From Fredricksoniimonas sp964643325 (GTDB taxonomy: Bacteria; Omnitrophota; Gorgyraeia; Zapsychrales; Fredricksoniimonadaceae), in contig CAZXSE010000002.1 of assembly GCA_964643325.1 (NCBI GenBank), positions 78,351 through 142,350 on the forward strand: 64,000 nt of DNA. Direction: 5' to 3'. The notes under the pieces are model-generated. The model ran no database searches. It was not told the origin of the DNA and was given only the letters and a program-made list of their open reading frames with translations. Made by a program: the position numbers and the translations under genes. Position 1 is the stretch's first letter, and the number at the start of each line of letters is the position of its first letter. Positions 26,181 to 32,916 of this stretch are shown in pieces.

Positions 26181-26208
26181 TTGCAACTTCACCTGCAAGT
26201 GTTATTAT
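26181..26208 (+). promoter_or_regulatory. Promoter of first Lys-rich mini-gene
   Basis: TTGCAA (26181-26186), 16 bases, TATTAT (26203-26208). It stands alone in front of the 20-codon gene. Confidence 0.6.
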
Positions 26209-26251
26209 TAAATCAACATGCAACACTTAACTGGGAAAGGAGAAAATACCC

Positions 26252-26314
26252 ATGGCCGTTAAGAAAGCTAAGAAGAAGGTCACCAAGAAAGTCGCCAAGA
26301 AGAAGAAGAAATAG
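26252..26314 (+). CDS. Tiny lysine-rich protein (20 aa)
   Basis: A 20-codon frame, MAVKKAKKKVTKKVAKKKKK, behind a strong GGGAAAGGAGA ribosome site. Thirteen of 20 residues are lysine, with the A/V/T-K-K pattern of the tails of histone H1-like and AlgP-type proteins, so nucleic acid binding is the natural guess. It has its own promoter and terminator and a sister unit 217 bases on. No protein family can be assigned. The frame is short, but the paired duplicated layout argues that it is real. Confidence 0.7.
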   Translation: MAVKKAKKKVTKKVAKKKKK

Positions 26315-26338
26315 TACTTCTTTGCTCCATTTCTTGGG

Positions 26339-26371
26339 AAACCCTCTGTGCAAACAGAGGGTTTCTTATTT
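26339..26371 (+). terminator. Terminator of first Lys-rich mini-gene
   Basis: AAACCCTCTGT-GCAA-ACAGAGGGTTT with a GNRA loop, followed by CTTATTT. The sister gene has the same stem with a GCGA loop. Confidence 0.85.
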
Positions 26372-26399
26372 GCCGCAACCCTCCCCATGAAAAAACTTT

Positions 26400-26427
26400 T
26401 TGCGATCAGCCGCCGGCATGATACTAT
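26400..26427 (+). promoter_or_regulatory. Promoter of second Lys-rich mini-gene
   Basis: TTGCGA (26400-26405), 16 bases, TACTAT (26422-26427); an alternative -10 TATAGT overlaps it. Confidence 0.5.
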
Positions 26428-26468
26428 AGTCACATTATTAACGCTTAACACGGGAAAGGAGATGTCCT

Positions 26469-26549
26469 ATGGCTTGCTGCACTAAGAAATGTTCCAAGAA
26501 AGCTACCAAGAAAGCTCCTGCAAAGAAGACGGCGAAAAAGAAGAAGTAA
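26469..26549 (+). CDS. Tiny Lys- and Cys-rich protein (26 aa)
   Basis: A 26-codon frame opening MACCTKKCSKKATKKAPAKK and ending in TAKKKK, behind the same GGGAAAGGAGA ribosome site as the gene at 26252. It differs by carrying three cysteines in the first eight residues (CC-x3-C), a possible metal or redox site. Promoter, leader, coding pattern and GNRA-loop terminator all mirror the first unit, so the two are tandem duplicates. Function is unknown; a basic nucleic acid-binding peptide is likely. Confidence 0.7.
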   Translation: MACCTKKCSKKATKKAPAKKTAKKKK

Positions 26550-26571
26550 CCCTTCTTGATCCGTATGCTTT

Positions 26572-27285
26572 CTAAGAACCCTCTGTGCGAACAGAGGGTT
26601 TCTTATTTTCCGACGGAACAAGCCCCGCGAACACGATCCCCAGTTCATAAAGCAACACCAGCGGCACGGCCAGCATCAATTGCGACACAACATCCGGCGG
26701 GGTCAATACAGCGGCCACGATCAGGACCGCCACCACGGCAAATTTTCTTTTTTCAATCAGCCAGGCCCTCTGCACCACGCCTAGGCGCGCCAGCATAAAA
26801 AGCAAGACCGGCAATTCGAACGCAACAGCGAACGCAAGGACCACATTAACAACATACGCAACATACTTATCCAGCGTGATGAGCGGCCGGATGCCTTCCG
26901 CGGCATATCCAAGAAAGAATTGCAGCGACATCGGAAGGACAACGAAGAACGCGAACGTTCCCCCGAAAAGAAAAAGCGCGAGTGCAACCGGCCCGTAAAT
27001 GTGAACGATCTTCTTTTCATCAGGTAGCAGGCCGGCGGCGACGAAATCCCAAATATGAAAGAAGATATACGGCGAGCTGACCACCACACCGCCCCACAAG
27101 ACCACATTCCAGTATGCCACGAAAGCATCGGGCGGTGACAGAAAAACAAGCTCTCCGGCGGGACGGACCAGGAATGAAAGGATCGCGCCGGCGCAAGGAT
27201 ACAACACGGCGCAAGCCGCGATATAAAGGATCAGGCATTTGAGGATCCGCGCGCGGGCCTCGTTCACATGATCCCAGAACAACAT
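26572..27285 (-). CDS. tatC: Sec-independent translocase subunit TatC
   Basis: TatC receives twin-arginine signal peptides and, with TatA, moves folded proteins across the inner membrane. The start at 27285 comes 1 base after the tatA stop and gives MLFWDHVNEARARILKCLIL, a slightly altered form of the usual F.DHL.ELR.R start. Six membrane segments can be traced, with FPFSPP-like LSPPDAFVAYWNV and LTPPDVVSQLMLAVPL. Length is 237. Its last codons (KKPSVRTEGS) lie within the convergent terminator hairpin. No TatB is seen. Confidence 0.93.
   Translation of the reverse strand: MLFWDHVNEARARILKCLILYIAACAVLYPCAGAILSFLVRPAGELVFLSPPDAFVAYWNVVLWGGVVVSSPYIFFHIWDFVAAGLLPDEKKIVHIYGPVALALFLFGGTFAFFVVLPMSLQFFLGYAAEGIRPLITLDKYVAYVVNVVLAFAVAFELPVLLFMLARLGVVQRAWLIEKRKFAVVAVLIVAAVLTPPDVVSQLMLAVPLVLLYELGIVFAGLVPSENKKPSVRTEGS
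26577..26609 (+). terminator. Terminator of second Lys-rich mini-gene, inside the 3' end of tatC
   Basis: AACCCTCTGT-GCGA-ACAGAGGGTT followed by TCTTATTTT. On the minus strand the same bases encode the last 11 codons of tatC. Confidence 0.85.
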
Positions 27286-27286
27286 G

Positions 27287-27460
27287 TCACTTCTTTCCGT
27301 CGGCATCCTCATTCTCTTTCGAAGTGCCTTTGAACGCGGCATTGAACTCGCGCATCGCCTTGCCAATGGCCGCGCCGATCTCGGGCAGGCGCCGGGCGCC
27401 GAACAATAACAGGATGACGGCCGCGATAAGAAGCAATTCACCAAAACCGATCCGTCCCAT
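27287..27460 (-). CDS. tatA: Sec-independent translocase subunit TatA
   Basis: A 57-residue protein: MGRIGFGELLLIAAVILLLF is the single membrane helix, then the hinge GARRLPEIGAAIGKAMREF starts the amphipathic helix, with a charged tail ending in DADGKK. This is the TatA/E pattern exactly. AGGAGAGCTT precedes the ATG. Its TGA is 1 base from the tatC start, so the two form one unit. Confidence 0.93.
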   Translation of the reverse strand: MGRIGFGELLLIAAVILLLFGARRLPEIGAAIGKAMREFNAAFKGTSKENEDADGKK

Positions 27461-27524
27461 AAGCTCTCCTTTGTTATGCGTTTTTTGTATCTTACCAAAA
27501 CAAGCGCCGGGAAAGAAAGATTTT

Positions 27525-28763
27525 TCAGAAGTTGACCAGCATCTCCCGGAGCGTCACAAGCCCCGTCGATGCAGGGCCATGTCTTTGCCGGCGCATGCGA
27601 CTCGCATCAGCCGCCTCTGCCGCGGCCGCCAAAAGCTCTTTGTACGCGATCGGCCCGTCCTGGCCGCGGCCATCAGCGGCGCGCTCCAGCACATCTCTCT
27701 TCTCTAATAAGATACTGCGAAAAGCATCATTGAGCGCCGGGTCCCGCGCGCAAGTTCCCAGATATCCCGCGGCCTCCTGATATTTCTGACGCACCTGCCA
27801 GAGTGCCCGAGCGCTTGCCAGTTTTAGGAAAAAAGCATCCCTCTGGTCATCGTCAAGCATGACAAGATCAGCGAAGGTCCGCGCCGTCACAGGAACTCCA
27901 GGCAAAGAAAGCTCTTCCAGCACCGCAATGCCCACGCGCCCGGTTTGCAAGAACTTTCTCCATGCCTCCCTCCATTGGCGCAAAACGGCTTGGCGTTCAA
28001 GGGATACTTTTCCCTCGAAAGTAACCTGAGGCAAAACCTCGGTCACTCCTCCGTCGGCAATAATGCGGTCTCCGGCTATGGCGATGATCCTGTCGATCCT
28101 GCTTTTCTCAAACCCCAGGCGGGCCAGGGCCTGCGCCAGCACATGAATGCGCCGGCGTCCATCCTGAAGGGATGTTTGCCCGTCAACGCTCACCAGTGAA
28201 TCAAAGGGCTGCCGCGACTTCTGACACAAGCGCATCGCCTCGACCAAACCTCTCGCTTCATGCTGCTGGAGACATTCAAGTTCCGACTGGCTGGACAACC
28301 GCCACGCCTCTCCGCCAGCCGCGCGCCTGGCATCCAGAAGCCGCACCTGTTCAATGGCCAGCCGCTCATACGCACTCATCCGGTAATGCTTGATCACGTC
28401 CGCCATGGCTGGCGAAGAATATTCCAGAAGAAGCAAGGATGGCCTGATGCCGGCTGCCAGCGTCTGATAATTCCTGTCCCGGGTAAGTTGTTCGCGTAAG
28501 AAAAGATCGAACGACCGATCAAGGTCGTCGAGCCCTTGCGGGCGCACAAGCCCATCGGTCTCCAATGCCCTGACATTCGAAATGCTGCGCTCGCTCGCGG
28601 CAGCGTCGATCGCCGGGGTCTGCATATAAAATGACCCGCGATCATGCGCCAACACCTCACGCAATCCCGTATCAGCTGGACGTTGATGCTCAAAAATATC
28701 CGCAGCCGCGCCAGATCCTGCCGCGCACGCGAGCAGCATAACAACCGCAGCGCGCATGTTCAT
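27525..28763 (-). CDS. Exported protein of the pil/tra locus, distant TraH candidate
   Basis: A 412-residue exported protein (signal peptide MNMRAAVVMLLACAAGSGAA). I do not recognise a family with certainty. A single Cys-containing stretch (LECLQQHEARGLVEAMRLC), then a long helical C terminus, and its place at the end of a unit containing traU recall F-type TraH, but no diagnostic motif was found. It overlaps the gene upstream as ATGA, so it is translated as part of the pilQ-traU operon, and it is the last gene before tatA. Confidence 0.55.
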   Translation of the reverse strand: MNMRAAVVMLLACAAGSGAAADIFEHQRPADTGLREVLAHDRGSFYMQTPAIDAAASERSISNVRALETDGLVRPQGLDDLDRSFDLFLREQLTRDRNYQTLAAGIRPSLLLLEYSSPAMADVIKHYRMSAYERLAIEQVRLLDARRAAGGEAWRLSSQSELECLQQHEARGLVEAMRLCQKSRQPFDSLVSVDGQTSLQDGRRRIHVLAQALARLGFEKSRIDRIIAIAGDRIIADGGVTEVLPQVTFEGKVSLERQAVLRQWREAWRKFLQTGRVGIAVLEELSLPGVPVTARTFADLVMLDDDQRDAFFLKLASARALWQVRQKYQEAAGYLGTCARDPALNDAFRSILLEKRDVLERAADGRGQDGPIAYKELLAAAAEAADASRMRRQRHGPASTGLVTLREMLVNF

Positions 28764-29068
28764 GGCACAACCTCTTCTTCCGCCGCCTCAACAAGACGAC
28801 GAGCGCGCATGAAACGCTCTACACGCTCGCGGCTCCAGATGACATAGCGCCGCGCTTTTGCCGTCGTCGGGTCCTGAAGAAGGTCGTCAACGACCGAAAG
28901 AACGGCTGCCTGCGATTGTTGTCCCGAAACATCGGCAGCATCTTTCTGCAGCGCGAAATAATCAACAACGCTCAGATGGAAAATATCCTCCCCGGCCGAC
29001 AAGGGCAGCGTCTGCGCCAACCACGCGATCAAAACAAACAGCATTCTTTTTTTCGCCAGTAGATCCAT
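28760..29068 (-). CDS. Small exported protein of the pil/tra operon
   Basis: About 102 residues from the ATG at 29068 (MDLLAKKRMLFVLIAWLAQT, signal peptide), overlapping the end of traU by 40 bases; a start at 29044 is possible. The mature part is charged and helical (LLQDPTTAKARRYVIWSRER). The DPT...Y...R pattern faintly recalls the N terminus of TraF-like conjugation proteins, but this is too weak to name it. Its stop overlaps the next gene as ATGA. Confidence 0.55.
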   Translation of the reverse strand: MDLLAKKRMLFVLIAWLAQTLPLSAGEDIFHLSVVDYFALQKDAADVSGQQSQAAVLSVVDDLLQDPTTAKARRYVIWSRERVERFMRARRLVEAAEEEVVP

Positions 29069-29934
29069 ACATACCGTCCGTTCATTGAGCGCGCGCCGTA
29101 GTCCCAAAGCCCGGGGTCCCTACCGATGGACATGCAAGGGCGCGTCACCGGCGATACCAGCTGCATCCGGTCGTAACGCACGCTCGGCCAAAAAAGCACG
29201 GGCATGATCACCCGGCGCGGGATCTGCGGTTTGAACGAAGCCGCGTCCACGGCGCGAAATGCGGCCATGGCCGATGCCACAACCTCGCTGGCATGCACGC
29301 TAAAACCTGTACGCGGATAAACACTGCCCCAATTGCCCATGCACAACCCCGGCAATGCCGCGCCAAAGCGGTCACACATAGGGGCCAACCTTTGTGTCAT
29401 GACCGCCATGGGCTCATGCCGTTCCATTTCGCCCATGCGCCATTCACGCGCATCCATCTCGCTCAAGTAACTGACCGTGCCCGCAAAGTCTGGCGGCCCC
29501 TCGCACGGCGCTTCAATAGCCGCGGACAACGCATCCGAGAAAGGAAATCCGAAAACATGCGCCTCGTTCATGCGCAAGGACGATGTGTCCGCCTGCGCAC
29601 CGCCACCCGCAACAATATCCCCCGGGCATCCGCCCTGCGCCCCGGCGGATAAGGCAGCCCGCACCACAGATACGCCGCCCAAAGACGTAACGAGGCCTTT
29701 GAATTCCAGGATGCCAGTCTCGCCGGAGCGCGGCAAGGTCTCCACCAAAAGCACCGGCTGCCAATAGCGCACTTTAATACCAACAAAAGGCGGCGTGTTC
29801 CGGCGACAAACACCTATTGTCTCAAACTGCACGCAGGCAAGGTCCGCGCGGGCCGCCAATACCATCGCGCTTTCTTCGCCGCGCGCAACGCCGGAAAGCC
29901 CGACCAGCAACAGGACAACCAGCAAAGAACGCAC
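29029..29934 (-). CDS. traU: TraU-like conjugative type IV secretion protein
   Basis: TraU is a periplasmic protein special to F-type conjugation systems and needed for DNA transfer. The GTG at 29934 follows AGGGGGTGAT and opens a signal peptide (RSLLVVLLLVGLSGVARG). Family blocks are present: YWQPVLLVETLPRSG, YLSEMDAREW, GNWGSVYPRTGFSVHASEVV, RYDRMQLVSPVTRPCMSIGR, and the end YVWIYWRKKECC, which mirrors the terminal VWRKRNCC of TraU. It lies directly after the collar-domain prepilin, 21 kb from the other tra genes. About 301 residues. Confidence 0.8.
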   Translation of the reverse strand: MRSLLVVLLLVGLSGVARGEESAMVLAARADLACVQFETIGVCRRNTPPFVGIKVRYWQPVLLVETLPRSGETGILEFKGLVTSLGGVSVVRAALSAGAQGGCPGDIVAGGGAQADTSSLRMNEAHVFGFPFSDALSAAIEAPCEGPPDFAGTVSYLSEMDAREWRMGEMERHEPMAVMTQRLAPMCDRFGAALPGLCMGNWGSVYPRTGFSVHASEVVASAMAAFRAVDAASFKPQIPRRVIMPVLFWPSVRYDRMQLVSPVTRPCMSIGRDPGLWDYGARSMNGRYVWIYWRKKECCLF

Positions 29935-29935
29935 A

Positions 29936-30823
29936 TCACCCCCTGATGATCCAGTAAAGCGCCATGGACGGCTGTAAATTATTATGCGGCATATCGCCGC
30001 CCGCGGGATTTGTGTTCGACCATTGCGGGCTTGTCGCCACCAGCGATGAATGCCCGTCATAACGGCCCGAAAGGAATGTGGCATAATAAGCATGCGAATG
30101 CGACGGCATTTCGGCCACGGTCAGCTGATGTCTTTCTTCGCCGAGCATGCTCCCCAAGATCCTGGCCCGCGCATCGCTGATCACATTGGCCGCGCCAGAG
30201 CCCATATCATCAAGCCCCATCACAGTCCGCCCCCGAAGGTCCGGCACATTGAACGTCGTTGCACCATCGCCCGCGCCGTACATTGTCCCGATCACGGCAA
30301 AAAGCCCTGCCTGCTGGGCGCGCGATACCGCCCGGCCGTCGCACACGAACCATCCCGGCGGAATAGCCTCCGACGGCCATGGGATGATCGTGCCCGCGGG
30401 GACCGCATTCATGGCCGCACCCGGCGGCGTCACGCTCACGATAACATCCGCGCCCTGTACTGACGCCATCGGCAACAAGGATGCCGTGACCGGCGCCATT
30501 GTCTCAATGACCGTTGCCGTCACCTCACAATTAGCCCCGTCGGGATGAATGATATATGCATGCCCAAAGGGATCTTGCCCGCTCCAGGCGTCATCCAGTA
30601 AGCCCGAGGCGCGCAGCTCCTCCATCCCCTGTGGCCAGGCATGCTCGCGGATATAATAGCCGCGCAGCGCCTCGGCAAGTTGCGACATCTCCAGGGCGGT
30701 CGTGCGCGCTGCCTCGACATGAACGGACCTTACAAAGTTTGGCACAGCCGCACTCGCGAGGATCAGGGACAACACAACGACCAGCGACAATTCGATCAAC
30801 GTAAAAGCTTTGTCACGGTGCAT
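29936..30823 (-). CDS. Type IVb prepilin with C-terminal phage tail-collar domain (PilV-like tip protein)
   Basis: The ATG at 30823 follows AAGGAGCTTT and gives MHRDKAFTLIELSLVVVLSL, a prepilin N terminus with Glu at +5; the residue before the cut is Ala rather than the usual Gly. Residues ~155-215 form a tail-collar domain (GTIIPWPSEAIPPGWFVCDG, GDGATTFNVPDLRGRTVMG), and the end SHSHAYYATF ... LQPSMALYWIIRG is the usual collar/fibre finish. In R64 the equivalent position is held by PilV, the pilus-tip adhesin. It sits between a minor prepilin and traU. Confidence 0.88.
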   Translation of the reverse strand: MHRDKAFTLIELSLVVVLSLILASAAVPNFVRSVHVEAARTTALEMSQLAEALRGYYIREHAWPQGMEELRASGLLDDAWSGQDPFGHAYIIHPDGANCEVTATVIETMAPVTASLLPMASVQGADVIVSVTPPGAAMNAVPAGTIIPWPSEAIPPGWFVCDGRAVSRAQQAGLFAVIGTMYGAGDGATTFNVPDLRGRTVMGLDDMGSGAANVISDARARILGSMLGEERHQLTVAEMPSHSHAYYATFLSGRYDGHSSLVATSPQWSNTNPAGGDMPHNNLQPSMALYWIIRG

Positions 30824-31292
30824 AAAGCTCCTTGTGTTCATACGCCAGCCGTCCTGCTATGCCGTAGCGCCGCCCCGTCGAGAGTCGGACCCTGCTATTG
30901 CTGCCCGATGGCGTGATCATCATCAGATCCCCTTGCGTCAGCAGCCCATGAATGCCCGCCGGCATGTCGGTCTCCACCCAGGCCAAACCCGCGCTGGCGC
31001 CAAGCACATAAGGGTACCCCCAGACATTGTGCTCAGGTGCTCGGGCCAGCATGGTGTGCAGCTCGGGCCACGATCCCGGCCAGCTTTGATGGATCGCGTC
31101 ATATTGCCGGGCAGCCTCAAGGATCGCGCTCATATCCCGCAGTGTCCGGCGCGCACGCGCCGCCTCAAGTCCGCGGCCCGCGGACAGCCCAACGACTGCA
31201 ACCATGACCCCGCCGAGCGCCAGCGCCAGGGATATTTCCCATAATCCCATGGCACGAGAAGATCTTGCGCGCCCTAGAATGTGGCTTTCCAT
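30813..31292 (-). CDS. Minor prepilin-like protein
   Basis: A ~159-residue protein with an N-terminal hydrophobic helix of pilin type (AMG then LWEISLALALGGVMVAVVGL); the Glu sits at +3 of a Gly cut rather than +5, so processing is uncertain. The rest (RTLRDMSAILEAARQYDAIH, SWPELHTMLARAP) resembles type II secretion or pilin minor subunits. The start is unsure: ATGs at 31292 and 31250 both lack a clear ribosome site. It overlaps both neighbours. Confidence 0.65.
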   Translation of the reverse strand: MESHILGRARSSRAMGLWEISLALALGGVMVAVVGLSAGRGLEAARARRTLRDMSAILEAARQYDAIHQSWPGSWPELHTMLARAPEHNVWGYPYVLGASAGLAWVETDMPAGIHGLLTQGDLMMITPSGSNSRVRLSTGRRYGIAGRLAYEHKELYAP

Positions 31293-31711
31293 GAACGAGA
31301 ACCGGCATCATAAGTGATGGCCTCAGCCTTGGCAGCGAACATGGCGGTCAGTTCGGCACTCACACCCGACGGGATATTGGCCAGCGCAATATCAACCTTG
31401 GTATTATCCGCGCTGTTCGCGACAACGGCATAGTCGCCGCCAAAACTGTTCGCCTTCAGCGGATCAAAACTATTCGGCAAAAGCCCCGCAGCCTTAAGCG
31501 CCGTAATGCTAATACCCGCATATGTCAGGCTCGGCGCCGCGATATAATTTTGCGATGCCAACCGCAGATTATTGACCGCCTCGGTCTCGCGCTGCAGCCG
31601 GCATTTGTTCATCATGCCCCCGCCTGCCGCGACCACCCCGATCAGGACCGTGATAAGCCCGACGGCAATGGCCAGTTCAATGAGCGAAAAACCTCTTTTG
31701 TTCTTTTTCAT
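31274..31711 (-). CDS. pilS: Type IVb major pilin PilS
   Basis: The ATG at 31711 follows GGAGCTGGC and gives MKKNKRGFSLIELAIAVGLI, a textbook prepilin with the KRG-F cleavage site and Glu at +5. The mature 138 residues have the PilS layout known from the R64 thin pilus: helix, then CRLQRETEAVNNLRLASQNY and a globular end with AEAITYDAGSRSWKATF. It lies between pilR and the minor prepilin. Cleavage needs a prepilin peptidase; none is in this operon, but an A24-like one lies at 35253-36218. Confidence 0.85.
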   Translation of the reverse strand: MKKNKRGFSLIELAIAVGLITVLIGVVAAGGGMMNKCRLQRETEAVNNLRLASQNYIAAPSLTYAGISITALKAAGLLPNSFDPLKANSFGGDYAVVANSADNTKVDIALANIPSGVSAELTAMFAAKAEAITYDAGSRSWKATF

Positions 31712-31728
31712 GCCAGCTCCTTTTGTTG

Positions 31729-32916
31729 TCACGGGTTCAATGCCCCGATACGGGTGAGGTTCCCGTAAACAGGCTGCAAAAAAGCAAAAGCCATCGCGGC
31801 CACGAAGATCGCGCATAACGCCAACGCTGCAGGCTGGAACACGGACGCGAGCAACTGGGCGCGCCTCTCAAATGACTGGTAATACAATTTAAAGATGCGT
31901 TCGCAATAACCGTCATAACATCCCATTTCCTCGCCGAGGCGGATGGTCTCGACCACCACGCGCGGAAAATAACACGTTGCGGCCAAGGCGCCCGAGAATG
32001 TATGCCCGGCGGCAAGCGACCGCCGGCAATCTTCCAGGCGGGCGCCTGTGCTGTTAGGCGCGTCAACCGCGGCCTCTGCCAGGGCCGTGTCCAGCGGTAT
32101 CCCGCTCTTTAAACGCACAAAAAGATCGAAGAAACACAGCGCTATCTCAAGGTCCCGGCGTAGCGCCCCGACCAGCGGCAGGCGGGATACAATGCCGTCA
32201 AATCTTTTGGCCGCAACCAAGACCGCAACGATCGCGATAACAACGCCGGCCAGGGCCGCGAGCCATCCGGCGCGCACCCCCTCTGCCAGCGCCAGCATCG
32301 ATCGCGTCAAGATGCTGTTCATCGCATCCGGTGGCAATAATGGCGCCAGTTGCGGCACCACGCGCTCGGCCGCGTACACGAGCGCCGCCATCAACAGAAC
32401 AAGGATGCCCGCCGGATAGAACAGCGCGGCCGAACATTTTTCCCTCAAGCCCGCGGATAACTGAAAATGATCCGCTAAAAGCGCCATCACAACAGGCATG
32501 TTGCCCGCGCGCTCGCCCGCGCCTGTTACGCGCACCGCCAGCGTCGGGAATATCTTCGCCTCTTCCATGGCCTGCGCCAGGGATGATCCGGCCGACAAAC
32601 TTTCCGCCATCCCGGCGCATGCCGCAACGATACGCCCGTCCTGCGCGGAGTCCCTGAAGATCATCAGGACCTTTTCGAGCGAGAGGCCCGCGCCCAGCAT
32701 ATTAGAGAAGTCCCTGAAAAAGAACCCTAACCGCTGCGGCGGGACCTTGCCCGCGCCCATCACACCAGCCAACGACTGCATGATGTCCACCTCCAGCGCA
32801 ATAAGGCATAATCGCCGGGCCACAAGACGCGCACGCACATCCGCGCATGCCCCGCACGCAAGGCCTCTGACCTCGCGCGCTTGCGTATCAACCGCTATAT
32901 AATTCCAGATCATCAT
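31729..32916 (-). CDS. pilR: Type IV pilus inner membrane platform protein (PilR/GspF family)
   Basis: A 395-residue polytopic platform protein with the twin GspF/T2SSF halves: FFRDFSNMLGAGLSLEKVLM (residues ~68-87) and FFDLFVRLKSGIPLDTALAE (~260), each followed by long hydrophobic helices (near 165-185, 215-235 and 360-385). It couples the extension ATPase to pilin in the membrane. It overlaps pilQ by 4 bases (ATGA-type), as in the R64 order pilQ-pilR-pilS. Confidence 0.9.
   Translation of the reverse strand: MMIWNYIAVDTQAREVRGLACGACADVRARLVARRLCLIALEVDIMQSLAGVMGAGKVPPQRLGFFFRDFSNMLGAGLSLEKVLMIFRDSAQDGRIVAACAGMAESLSAGSSLAQAMEEAKIFPTLAVRVTGAGERAGNMPVVMALLADHFQLSAGLREKCSAALFYPAGILVLLMAALVYAAERVVPQLAPLLPPDAMNSILTRSMLALAEGVRAGWLAALAGVVIAIVAVLVAAKRFDGIVSRLPLVGALRRDLEIALCFFDLFVRLKSGIPLDTALAEAAVDAPNSTGARLEDCRRSLAAGHTFSGALAATCYFPRVVVETIRLGEEMGCYDGYCERIFKLYYQSFERRAQLLASVFQPAALALCAIFVAAMAFAFLQPVYGNLTRIGALNP

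Noticed and set aside
29936..30823. Prophage tail gene, suggested by the collar domain
   Set aside because: It has a prepilin N terminus and lies in a pilus operon; no other phage gene is near.
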